Assembly: GCA_027596075.1 (NCBI GenBank)
Contig: JADGJC010000177.1
Coordinates: forward strand, 20,933-84,932
Length of the DNA stretch: 64,000 bases
From: Rhizophlyctis rosea
Taxonomy: Eukaryota; Chytridiomycota; Chytridiomycetes; Rhizophlyctidales; Rhizophlyctidaceae
Reading direction: 5' to 3'
A program made the translations under genes and the position numbers. Shown here piece after piece: positions 36,891 to 48,900 of the stretch. Within the stretch, counting starts at the first letter, position 1; each line of letters begins with the position of its first letter. The notes under the pieces were generated by a model. The model was given only the letters and a program-made list of their open reading frames with translations. It was not told where the DNA came from and did not search any database.

Positions 36891-37149
36891 CACCGTCATA
36901 TCCTCATTCTCCTTGCCATTCCTATATACCTACAGAACCGTCTGAACCTCCCACAAAATTGTAATATGTACATGTAAATAGTTTGCTACCTATCGAAATG
37001 CCACAAAGCACGTCGCACCCTGCGCCAAATCCCACTCTCACATGAAGCATCGCATTGGTCCGCATCAAGGACCGACGATTCCCGTACCAAAAAACCCAAA
37101 AATGGGGACCAAAAGGGTATACAAAAAAGGTAGTCCCAACAACCACCCC

Positions 37150-40100
37150 TCACTTCTTCCCCTCCTTCCCATCCTCACTCCCACTCCAATCCCCACTCTG
37201 CCTCCTCTTCGCCCTCTGCTCCGCCATCAAATGCGCCCCCGGCAGAAACGCCGGATTCGCCCCCGGTATAACCGGCAGAGCCACCTCCCCTAACATCGGG
37301 AAACTCTTCCCTTCCTCCCTACTCTCCGGCAACCCCCTCATCGGCTGATGCACCGGACTTCTCAAAAGCGGTTCCACCGGTCCGGGCGTCGAGCTCCGCG
37401 CAACAATGGTGGGTCGCGTATCGACGCTGCTGATGTGCGCGTCTCCGGCGTGGTGTTGCTGCATTTCGCGGGCGTGTTGTTGGAGTGTCAGGGCGGAGAG
37501 ACCGGCGATGGCGACGTCTACTAGGTGGGATTGGAGGGCAGCGGCTTGTGGGGCGGGGTCTTGGAGTTCTGTGGAGGGGTTTAGTTCCATTCCATTGAGG
37601 TCGTCAAGTAGGAGATTTGATTCGCTCCGCCAGAGGGAGCCGAGGACCATGTAGCGCTCTTCCATCAGGGTTTGATACCGATAGGTTAGACGAAGGTTTG
37701 GCACATTGGACTTTTCGATGTCTGTTTTCCAGTTTGTAGCCAAGAACATTAGTCAAAGTGCCAAGATCTTTCAAAAGACGGATGTCGGAAGAGAAGGTTG
37801 CAACTTGGTACTTACGATTTCCCGCCGGCCCATGCACATTACAATTCTCTCCCAACCACCTTTTCTTAATCGACAACTCCCACCCACTCTGCAACACACT
37901 ATTCCGCGCAATCTCACACATATCCGTACTCGACAGCTTCCAAATCTGCCATATTCATCAACGTTGTGCGCTGTATCTGTCACTTTAGTCTCAAAAACCC
38001 ACCTGCGCAGCAACACTATACTCCTCAATCAACGGCTCCTTCGTAAAATGGAACTGCAGCGGATCGTCCGTACTTAAGCTGACATTCAACCCTCTTTGGA
38101 AGAAGCTCAAGAACGGGTTTCGTTCGTAGTTCAGAAAGAGTGCATTATTCGATAGAGGAGACATGGCAATACCGATTTGGTCAAGATAGTAGCTGATGAG
38201 ATGAAGAAAATGGATTAGATGAGGGGTGGAGGCCGTAAAATCCAAAACTGAACATACAGATACTGCAATGCCGGCACCTTCCGCAACAAAATGCCATGAC
38301 TGATACTATGACTCGTCAAAAACGCCGCCGTCAAATGGTCCGTATCACCCGCTTCTCCCGCATGGGGCCGGAGAACAAAGGTGTCTGTGAGACGCCGGTA
38401 TGTCAGTCCACTAACATTCTTCCCAAACCCTCCTGAATCAACCAGTAATTCCACCAACAACTTACTAAACCCCCTCTCCTTCCTCCAATAATTCAACGTG
38501 CACATATTCGTATACATATAATACAAGTAATACGAATATGGCGGATTTTGCAAGGTACTCCAGTCCCGCGGGTACGGATACTTCTTGTAGGTCCGCCGCT
38601 CCGTCTTACTCTCGTCATCCACACTGTCGAACCCGATCACACGCTGCAGGAAAATGTGCAATTCCGGGTGGGATTGAGGGTCCCGGGTGACTTCGAATAG
38701 GGGTTCGAAGATATCTACAGAGAATGGATGTTGGCAAATATAACGTTTTTCACAGAACAAAAAGGAAAGATAACGCACGTCGAATGCATTCCTCGAAACA
38801 TTGGACAACATTCGACTTTTTGTATACGTTGTAGAGACGGGGAATCTGCACAAGCCATCGCACATTGTGTGAGAAGAGTTTGTTGTCTACTACCCATTTT
38901 GCGAGTTTGTCCCATTCGTCTCGCGACCTATTAAGGACGGCCATCAGCACCCTGCTGACAACATGCGTCAAGCCCTACTATTTTGCGCTACTTACCGCCC
39001 GTAAACAGAGATACGATACTCGCAATTCTGGTATTTGCTTTGCTCCAAGTCCGTGAACACCTCTATATGCAGTATACTTCAGTTCAGGAGATGGAACAAG
39101 CCACTCGTCAGAAACTCACCCTTAGTAAGTTCAGCCAAATACCGTCCCTTGACATGATTATCAGTCTTCAAAAAGATCTCGCGCAAGCGTGACTCTCCAA
39201 TCGGGTTATATTTCAAGTTGAACTTGTCAAATCGGTGGAACGAGTCTTTGTGTGCCTATGATTGAAAATGATCCATTAGCAAATGAATGATTTTGCCGAT
39301 CCACCGGCCTTCCAAAACACTACGCACATGCATGTCAAGGGTGTCGATACTCAAGTCATAGGCAGTGAGATTTAGACTTTGGAACACCTCCGCCAAGGTC
39401 AGGTAACGCCCGTCACGGAAGGTCACCGTGTCCTGGATTGACCCGAATGCGATGTTTGTCAAAGATAATCGCAGGCGATGATCAGAACTCTTCAACGTAC
39501 CCCAGGCGCCTTCTTCAACTTCGCCTTGATGAATCGCAACAAGTGCTTTTGGTTCATACAGGATGAGTGATGCACGTGCGTGTCGACTTTACGGACGTTG
39601 TAGAAGTCTCGATGTGGTACACGCTACACCCAAGTCAGGATGTCATTACAACTGGGTCACTGATGGGCGATCGAATGCATTGCCATACCTTGGAGTCCGC
39701 CATCTCCTGATACTCGTTGAGGAGCACGTACATGCTGAACTTACTTTCCAAATACCGAAGGCGACGGAACGCGAAACTCTTTGTGGGGCCATCTGAAATG
39801 ACATTGAGGATATACTCCATATCTTGGAAATAGTCCTTGATCGAAGGCACGTCACAGAGTGGGTTCGAATTTGTCAACGCATCTGGTCCTTGGCTATAAG
39901 CGGATTGTCGCATCCCCAGCGCAAAACTAGCAGCATCGCACCTTTCTCATTCTCGAAGATTTGGAAAACCCCATCCGCGCCCATTTTGAATACTCTCTAT
40001 CAGGTCCGTATCAGAAAAGGTAAGACGTATGCATTTGATTGTTTTAGCCGTACCGCGTCTTTGCCAGGAACCGTGCAATTTCGAAAATCAAACTCTTCAG

Positions 40101-40947
40101 AGATTTTCGTTCCAGATATATCGGTCTGCGACTGATCTGTGCTTGGATGTGGGTAGCTCGGTGCAGGTGGCGGAGGATAGATCTGCCAGTCGTCACTGTC
40201 TTTTGGATTATCCCCTGCGCACTGGAAACTGGCTCGCATATATCGCTTCCTCAGATTTAAGCATTTTTGTAATGTGACAAAGATGTTTTCAAGCTCCTCG
40301 CTAAGCGCCGCATCTGATGCAAGGAATCAGGTACAATCAGGGACTGTTAGAAGCGATACTGGCAAACAGCAGCAGTGCTCCTTACCCTGAGCGTCCCCCT
40401 GAGCGAATCTTGCTACTACTTCCGACGTCACGGCAGTTCCGGCAATATCAGCCATACGCTCTGCCAGACTGATAGTTGGGTACCGATCTTGCAGTCCACC
40501 AGCTGAGACAGTGGAACTGGCTTCGTTCGTCAAACTGGCACGGCGGGATAATGACGTGTCACCAATCATACTGCTTTCCTGGCCCGCGAACAGTCTGTGT
40601 GCCCAATATTTGTTGTCCTCCTGATCCCAGAAAAGTGTATGTTTAGAAAATCCACTTTGACAGGCGGAGCAGATTTGCAATATACCTGATGAATGGCTCG
40701 CTCTGCATGATAGTCTGTAATGCCGTTGTAAGTCATGTGATGTCTTCTCACGCGCAAGCAGGTCCTATCGCTCAGGGAACGTTGAACACCAACCGTAAAA
40801 GGGATTGAAGGCTCGACGTGCGGGCATCGGACTTGTGACACCGTCGTGACCTTCCAGTATATTGCCCATACTCGAAGAGGAGCGAGACATAGGGCTCTTT
40901 CCCGTGGGACCGAGTGGAGGTCTCTGCATGTGGTCCCGATCTGACAT
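37150..40947 (-). CDS. AMD1: AMP deaminase
   Basis: Converts AMP to IMP plus ammonia and sets adenylate balance. The start at 40947 gives a Ser-rich N-terminus. The catalytic part shows the zinc-ligand motif [19 protein letters not shown] (near 39550-39600), [40 protein letters not shown] (second metal/base region) and [20 protein letters not shown]. The end of the barrel carries [20 protein letters not shown] and [20 protein letters not shown]. More than ten short introns interrupt it. The C-terminal extension of about 150 residues after the barrel is Ser/Pro/Gln-rich and has no counterpart I recognise. It converges with BUD32, 259 bp away. Confidence 0.95.
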
Positions 40948-41386
40948 GCTTTTTGCGCGTAAACACGAGTGTCAAACCAAAAAACAAGAAGAGACAACTA
41001 GCGCGAGTATATGTGAGGTAGTGACTACTAGCAAGCAATAACTTGTGGACACCAACAACCACGGGTAATAGGGGTATTGTAAAGAGATTGGGATGTTGTG
41101 CCGATGGGGATGCAAGACGATGATAAGGAGGAAGCAGGCAGGCCTTAGTGCAAGGAAGTGAAGTATTATCGCACACGATCAGCCATTTCATCAAAGCATA
41201 CTGCGCCGTCAGATTGATTTGATCGGATAAGCGATCACATGACATCAAATGGACCCTTGCATGACTGGGCCTCAACACTCAGACGGGTGTATAAATACCT
41301 CGAATGTTACCACTGCTTCTCTGCTTCACCTCCCAGTCTAGGAAACAACGACCGTTGGTTGCTCAAAGAACCCACTTTGCTCAGTC
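40948..41386. other. Divergent region between AMP deaminase and the first F-box gene
   Basis: No gene seen except a possible short first exon of the F-box gene (ATG at 41239; see the F-box entry). Contains a TATA-like box at 41290-41297. Confidence 0.45.
41290..41297 (+). promoter_or_regulatory. TATA-like box upstream of F-box gene
   Basis: TATAAATA lies 90 bp before the ATG at 41387. Spacing suits a start of transcription around 41320 and translation from 41387. It would be inside an intron under the alternative gene model. Confidence 0.4.
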
Positions 41387-42994
41387 ATGACCCAAACAAC
41401 CCTCCTATCGCTGCACTAGGACATACAACTGTTCATACTGAAAGAAGCAGATTGTCGGGCTCTGGTTCGGCTGGCGCAAACCTGTCATACCGCACGACTT
41501 ATCCTGTCCGCAAAAGTGTTTGATACGGTTGTATGGCGTTCCCTCCTACTCAGAGACTTTTTCTTCCCCAACGAGGATATCAAACCATCCCCTATATCCG
41601 CATCATATGCCGCTCTTTATGCGAACCACCAACGTCTATGGACGGGTAACTGGACAGCACTGAAGCCCGACATCAAACCTCCAAAATTAACAACTCTCAC
41701 TGAAGTCGCTGTCATCTGGGACAACCTCCAAGCCTTTGACAACCTATGCAACAAATCATATCTGTCAAACATCTCCAACGTCCTGACAAAACTTGACAGA
41801 AGTTTACTCATGGGCCGAATACATGAGCATGTTCCCATTAATTCTCTAAGCCGGAGCCACTACCTATCTCTCCACCCGACTGCACCCCTCCTCAACATCT
41901 ACGCCGACGAAATCTACATCTACAACTACGAAACCCGCAAGCTTCTAGGCCAAATGGCCATCCGACAGAATAATACAACGATCCCCATAGTTGCTCAATC
42001 CTTGGCCGCCGACCTCGTTGCCTTCATCTGCGCCGGAACACCGACGCCCCTGTACATATACCAATACGATTTCTCCGAATACACACCTCTTAAACCCCCT
42101 AACCTCCTCGCCGATATCCTACACCACAGCCCTTTCTACCAATTCCAAGACAACCCCGCAGTAAGCCTGAACCCCTGGGACTCCGATGTGTCCCTCAACA
42201 CTGCTGGGACCAGGATGATCGTCGTCATGAAGGCATGCAACCAAAACCCCGTGCGGCTTACGAAGCATGGCAATGGTGATGTCGCCGATCACGCCTGGCA
42301 TGGTCTATTGATCTATAATATTGACCGAAAGACCAATGCTCCCTCCATCCTAATGGTGCACGATTTGGACCGAATGATGGATTTCATTGTTCACGCCCAA
42401 ATGCAGCCAGGAAGAGTTTACGACTGGAAAACAATATCAACATTATCAGAAGGAATCCCTGCCGGTGCCGCCTCCTTCTCCGACCACGCCGTCAACCTGC
42501 TGGATACCGCCATTCATGGTCAACTGGCAGTAATGCTTTGGCAGATTAGGAATCCCGGCAATTTGCTTGAACCAAATGTAGCGGTTGGGGTTGATTGCGG
42601 TAATGGGAAATTGTTATGGGCGATTGCTCTGAATGGATTTGGAATGCATCAGCCGCTGGCTGCTCCTGTCTTGTTGGGTGGAATTAGTTCGGATGGAGCT
42701 TGTTGGTGGGTCACGGGGCTTGGGGAGGCGATGGTTGCGGATTGTAGTGGGACCGGAGTGAATGTGTCGGGGTTGGCTGTAGATACCTTATCGTCGGAGG
42801 GGACAGAGGCGGGAGATAAACAGGAGGTTTCAGAGGAAGATCCTGCTTCCACACACGGATTGACAGGTGGGAATGTTGATGCTGACAAGTGCATCAGAGG
42901 AGACTGTGTACTTTGGATGGAGCGGAGAGTTGTTTCCAAAGACGTAGGGAGGGAGGCTGCATATGAGTTTGTATTCAAGCCCGCGAGTCTGTAA
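41387..42994 (+). CDS. F-box protein with an in-frame TAG inside the F-box, or an alternatively spliced start
   Basis: One long frame. Reading from ATG 41387 gives MTQTTLLSLH, then TAG at 41417-41419, then DIQLFILKEADCRALVRL and AQTCHTARLI, which is a good F-box, followed by KVFDTVVWRSLLLRDFF. The 490 or so residues after it are a unique region, perhaps a degenerate beta-propeller (PLLNIYADEIYIYNYETRK, LLIYNIDRKTN, GVDCGNGKLLWAIAL, GCWWVTGLG-like strands). The alternative is a first exon 41239-41286 ending at a gtgtat donor, with acceptor ctag at 41419, joining in phase to DIQLF and removing the TAG, but that loses the first half of the F-box. F-box proteins recruit substrates to SCF ubiquitin ligases; the substrate is unknown. 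Confidence 0.7.
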
Positions 42995-43414
42995 AGATGG
43001 TTCCACGCTGCCATGTTTTCGTGCATTGCATAATGTAATTGTTCATTCAGGAGAAGGGTATCTGGAGTTTTTGGGAAGCAATGGACCTCGCGGAGCGATT
43101 TGTTGTATTACAGACTCCCCTACAGAAATACGAATCAATTTTGCATGAGATGTGCTGCGGACAGATCTCACCGCGTCCTATGTTCCTCCCTACGCGGCCG
43201 TGATGGCGAGTCGCGACTGCGAGCTGGGTTTTGTGATCGATGATCGCATCGTTGATACCGCTCTTTCAAGCCCACAAGGCAACGACGTCATTCGAAACCT
43301 TCACTTTTCCCCGAAGAACATTCCCAGTTTCCTATTTTTATCTTCCATCTTCGTATTTTCATTCCACCAGTCCACCCAACCTTCCTTCAATTGGCTAAAA
43401 ACCCTCAATCAAAA
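42995..43414. other. Intergenic region between tandem F-box genes
   Basis: No gene seen; presumed terminator and promoter. Confidence 0.5.
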
Positions 43415-45191
43415 ATGGATCGCCAACCGCAAATGCACACAGTACTCAAATCCCCCGACCTGCTCCCCAGAATCTTCACTGCGTTGCCAACACCTGCGTG
43501 GCTTTCTTTACGAGCATGTAGGCATACGTGTAAGACTTGGAGGGAGGTGTTAGATCCTGGAAACGAGGTTGGTAGTTGTGATAATATGAAAGTCCTGAGC
43601 AGGGCGGCGCACTGCATATGAATGGAAGATGTCTCCAAAAGGCAGAGAGCGTCACGGGGTCAACGAGATCTGTTGGATTTGAATGGACTTTGGATTTTCG
43701 GCCTGTGAGTTAGGTGGTGGGTGGAGGGCTGTTTGTACTTGATGGTGAGCCATGCTTGAGACAAGGACATGTACTTTAAGCGTGTCAATTGGGAGATGCC
43801 TCGAGTATCGAACCACACCAAGTCTCATCAGTTGGGCAGAATGGAAGGGCTTTCTGCTGGTGGGTGGTTTGGTCTGATGAATACGCGATCAATATGCTGG
43901 TCTGCTCTTGAAGACGCAACCTGTCCAATCGTTTCTACCAAGCGGTGGAACCTTGCTCCTTTCAAACGCCACTGCACATCCGAATTATTTATATTGCTAA
44001 ATAAGACAGAGAACCGCATGAAAAAACTCATTGTGACATTCGCAGGCAACCTGGCGCCGTCTTCTGAAAGCCCACTTTGATTTCACTACTGGATCAGATG
44101 TTAGCTATTTCGGTGCAGCGTGGGACAATGCTCAAGAGCTATACCAAAGCGAAGATGGAGACGATGATCCCAAGTTCTTCTTCAAGGAAGAGTTCCGCAC
44201 TTGGAAATTAGATCCCAATGGGTAGGTCTTGAATAGTGTGTACCCGTACATGACTTATGCCATCTTTCATTGATAACTCTCCCTTCCCAACCATCCTAGA
44301 GAACAAGGACCCGCCTTCCACTTCCGCCCCTCTCATTACGGCTACCTCTCGACCCCACTTTCGGAATGGCCCACCCCAAATGCCAAGAACAATGCCTGCA
44401 CTTTATACTGGGACCTCTCTTATCTCCTCCTGCTCCGTCAAATGTGTATCCTCTACGGTCTTCAAACGGGGGGTGTTGCGGATGGTCCATTACATCCCTT
44501 CATCCTCCAGTGTCCCGAAGAGGAACCTGGCATCGAAGAAGGAAAAGGCTATCAGACTGGAACCAATAAGGCAGTGATTGAAGCGTTAGGTTTTGCGAAA
44601 CGGGTATGGGACACGCATGGAGAGATGGTGGAGGCTATCAAATGCGATGATGTAAATTACATCCAAAAATTGAAAGAGGTTGCCGATTCCGATGAAACCC
44701 TTCACAACACGGATCTGGACAATCCCGCCCAATTCGCCTCCTACGCTGAAGCTTACGATTCCATCCGCCATCCCTTCCCCTACAAACACCCCATAATCTC
44801 GGACCCTCTCTCCACGCTCCCTCTTCCCAACCTCCAAACCCTCCCGACAACACTCTCCGCCCTCCACGATGCCCTCCCTCGCACCGACCCTCTCTGGAAC
44901 GCAAACATCCTTGGCGGTTGTACACAAGAGGAAACACAAGAATGGGAAGAAGAGTGGGAGGAGTTGGAGGATGAGGATGATAAGAAGGAGCACTTGCAAA
45001 ATAGGAAATGGGATACGAATCTGCAGGAGATTGCGAGTGGGGTGATGGTTGCGGTTGGAATTGAGATGGGGAGTTTGGGGATGTGGGCGCTTGATATTGA
45101 TGGGCCAAGTCCGTGGATTTTGTGGGGGCGGAGGAGGAATGGGGGTCGGAGGATTGTTGGGCTTTTGGGTGGTATTGCGAATTCGTCGTGA
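43415..45191 (+). CDS. F-box protein, second of a tandem pair
   Basis: Exon 1 (43415-43567) encodes VLKSPDLLPRIFTALPTPAW followed by SLRACRHTCKTWREVLDPGN, an F-box. A 478-bp intron ends at gcag 44045, and exon 2 continues ATWRRLLKAHFDFTTGSDVS. Further exons give FHFRPSHYGYLSTPLSEWP and ACTLYWDLSYLLLLRQMCILYG. An acidic run (EEEWEELEDEDD) and a hydrophobic C-terminal part (GMWALDIDGPSPWILWG, then RRIVGLLGGIANSS) close the protein. The region after the F-box is not a family I recognise. It shows little visible similarity to the F-box gene just upstream beyond the F-box itself. Likely an SCF substrate adaptor by domain only. Confidence 0.72.
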
Positions 45192-45960
45192 GGTGGGAAA
45201 AGCTATGGTATGGTGCAATGCGGTTTTGTATCGGACCCGCCTCCCTCTTGAAGGAAAGGTGAATATAGAAATGTTGACAACAACGTACGCAAGATACGCA
45301 TTTGAGTGATTAGCGGAGAATGAGCTGCTGTTCCGGCTCGAAGCTGGAGCGTCATGTAAATGATGGCATCCAGAGTGTGTAATGCAGATTCTCTTGTGGT
45401 TTGCTGGTTGTGACCACTTTTACGCGAACATGACATGAATTGAACTTTAGCGAGAGCTGGTTCCTTTCACCATCCCCTGAGTTCCTTTGTGTTTGATCCC
45501 TTCCATCCGTTCGCATCCATCTCACTGGCCTCGCCTCCTAGTCACGCGTGTGTGCAAACGGAAGATGCCATGATCTACCACATGAGCGTACAAATATTTG
45601 ATGTGGACACTATTCTTTCTATGGTAATTGTTCATTCAAAGATGAACAGAATTGATGGTCAGGAACCTTCGGCAAAGAGTCTTCATCTGAGGCAAACTCG
45701 CTCATCTGACCTATCAACAAACCACACCTGGGCATGACAAGGCATCAAAGCAGGATAGCTTTGATTGAATTACGTATTGTTTGTGCACTTCATTTGAGAA
45801 ATAGGATTCCACCGCGCTTAAAGCTTGAGATGCAATCAGTCCACATATCGGGCAGCTTGACGTATCTGGTCTAATTTCGGTCTTGATTCGAAGGTACATA
45901 CATAAGTCCCGTTATATCTAATTTACTTACAGATCTATCTGCCTTTTTCAGCCAGCTCCA
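45192..45960. other. Convergent intergenic region
   Basis: About 770 bp between the ends of the second F-box gene (+) and the chitinase gene (-). No supported gene or repeat. Confidence 0.5.
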
Positions 45961-48900
45961 TCAACACCCCGCGCCGGAAACCCTTGGTCGCTTATCCAAA
46001 GGCCCAAAGATATCTTCATTAGCCGGGCGCTTCCCATTCCCATTCGTGTCCGAACCACTCCCAGAGCCCGTCCCAGAACCACTTCCAGATCCCGACCCAC
46101 TATGACTGCCATCACCACTTCCACTTCCCGTTCCGTCAGGTGGTGTAAGCGTCACCTTACTGTACGTCTCGGCCAAACCGGTCTCCTTAAAGAACTCCTC
46201 AAGAGACGCGCCGGTGAGCTTTGACCCGGTCTTGCTTTGGTCGAATGACGCATCGGCTGTTGCGACGGCTTTCATGTCGGCGGTGAAGTGGGATTCCATT
46301 GTAGTGCCGGCAGGGACGAGATCTTTTGTGACTTGGCCCGCTTTGTTGGTTTCCTGAAGACGCTCGGGTTGGCGCATGTCCTATGGTGGTGGCGCGGATT
46401 TGATGGTTAAGAAGAGTTCCAGGTTTGCTAGAAATGCCTTCTTCAGCGATGTCTTACCCGGCGTGCTTTCCAAGCCCAATACTTTTCCTTCAATACGACG
46501 TTCTCCGCTCGGTCGCGCAGAATAGTCGCTAACGCTTTAGCCGTCTTCTGCTGATCCGCCGTTAGGCCAGTACGTGCTTCCAATTCTCCGGCAGCGGCAT
46601 TCAACTTGTCGGACAAGGCCTTGGCGGTGTTGGTTCGGGCGGTCGTGAATTGCTGCAGGCGATAGCAGCCGTTAGTATGATTTCATACTTGGAAGGGACA
46701 GGTAGGAGTCTTACGTCATTGCCCATCCATTCCAAAGTTCCCATCGCCTCAGCGAAGTTCAAATTGCGGGTCTTATCACAATCACTCAAGCATTTCCATC
46801 CGGGAGGCGTGCTGGGATCTTCACCAAGGAACTTTGTCTTCAATTGATTGGTGGAACTCTGCAAGATTAAGTTTGTAGTTGAGTTGAGAACAGCTTTTGA
46901 ATCCCGCCAACCAATATGTCTGGTAACATACCGTGATTTCACGCATATTCGAATCGCCGTTCAAGATGACCTTTAAATCGTTCAACAGACCCGAATTGTC
47001 TCCGAAGTGGTTGGGGTTGATGTTTTTCCAGTCATCGCAGAGTTTCTGTAAGTCGATCTGGTCACCTTTGCCGGGGAAGGAGAATGCTCCGAGCGCTCTA
47101 TGGTTTATTAATATCAGATATCATTACCTAATACTTTGGACCTCAAAGAAAGCACTTACTGATTGAACTCGGAAGCTTCAAAGGAGTGATCTGAAATTTG
47201 CGATGCTTAATGCAAAGCCCCGGAATGGTTCGGATCTGATGAAACAGTGAATTGTCCGCACACTCACCACACTCGAAAGCATTAGCAGAGGCAACGCCTT
47301 TCAGGAATCCAGCGCTATCTGTTTCGGATCTCCAAGCCCGTTGCGTAGCCGCTCCATTGACTTGTCCATTCGTTTTCAGCTTTGGCGACACCGTGTGAGT
47401 GCTCCAATCATTTGGATCGGGGAAGTCGGCTCCTGGGTCCTTGTTCGGGCTAGGTTTGTTGGGCAACCAGAAGTAAGCGATGTTCGCTAAATAAAACAAG
47501 ATTAGGAGGCGTTAGGGTTATGTTGCGAACATGTGAGTGAGAATCACATACATTTGCAGAATCCGGTGTAGACGCTCGATGACAGTTCTGCGTCTCCGCG
47601 GTCCTTGATCTGAAAGAGACATGTGGATGCACTGCTGCTGCTGGCACGTTTTTCCAAGCCGATCTCGGGTGGTGCGTGCCACCTGATTGAGTGTTATCAG
47701 TTGCGGCGCCTTCCGGACCTATTTCTGCCAACGGGCTGCATACCGAGTGATGTTCCAGACATTAGGATATTGGTCAATGGTTTCGGGCAGGGACCGCCGC
47801 TTTGGAACACCCATATCGGCAAAATCGGGGATAATCGCGCCTTGAATCTCCTACTCATTCCGCATTAACTGAAAGTGTTTGTGCCGCGAATGGTCAGTGA
47901 ATACGAACCCCATCAGCGTATTGTGTTGCACCGCACATTGCAACAGATCCCAACTTCTTGAAGGCGTTTTTAGCGGCGGTGATGGCCCTCTGCATGACTG
48001 CGCGAAATAGGTCAGATATCAACCGGTTCCAACTTCGAAGGATATGCCTGCAACTTACAGGCTGGAAGAGCGTCGAACACGCCGCCGAGGAACTCGTCTG
48101 TAGTTATCACAGAATGTAAGCTTTCGGAATCAATACAATATGGGCTAGTCAACCACTCACCAATGCTCCTCCCAGCCTTTCCAATCCACTCTCCAATCCT
48201 CGAAAAGATCGCAGCGAAGTCGGAGAATGCATCAGAAGTTGCGATGGCGCCTCTGGCGGCACTGAAGAGTGCTATGGCGCCGTCCAACACTGTAAAACGG
48301 TAAGTTAGCATATTTCAATTGGGCAGACCGGAGCATAGATTGCAACATTACCTTCACCAATACCAGGCAAGAGCGCGCCAACAACAACACCAATGATCAA
48401 AGTGAGAATGGTCCCGAGCACAGATTGTTCTTGTTTCCTCTTCTGCTCCACCAAATCTTCTACATGCTTCTCGTAGTCGGTCATCTGACTCAACATCTCA
48501 CTCGCAATGCTGAGTTGCTGGGTAAGCCCTTCCATCCCTTTCGCGAGAGCGTTTTGATCGTTGGAGGTTTTTGCGAGGTCGACCATTGAGCTGACAGCAG
48601 TTTTCGCTTGGGAGATGAAGTCAAGGAAAGTTTGTTGCGGGTTCTTTGGCCAGCTGGTTTTGGGCGTAGGCATGCCGTCGAAGTAGTATTTATTTTGAAT
48701 GCAGCTTCCCGCGCCGGGATTGCAACCGGCGTCGAGTTCGCCGACTTGGATATTGGTCAAGGTGTAGTCGTCTTTCCCCATCCCCGCCTATTAAGAAAGG
48801 TGAGTGGACGCAATTTGATAGCTTTGAACTCGATTGAACATGCCTTGTCGTTGAGGAACTTGTTCAGACCGTCGGCGTTGGAAATTGTCCACTCGACAGT

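Noticed and set aside
45961..47905. Chitinase C-terminal part as an independent gene
   Set aside because: A TGA near 47905 suggested an end, but a 59-bp intron (gttcgt to gagtag) and the next junctions keep frame across it, and no signal peptide or start is evident downstream.
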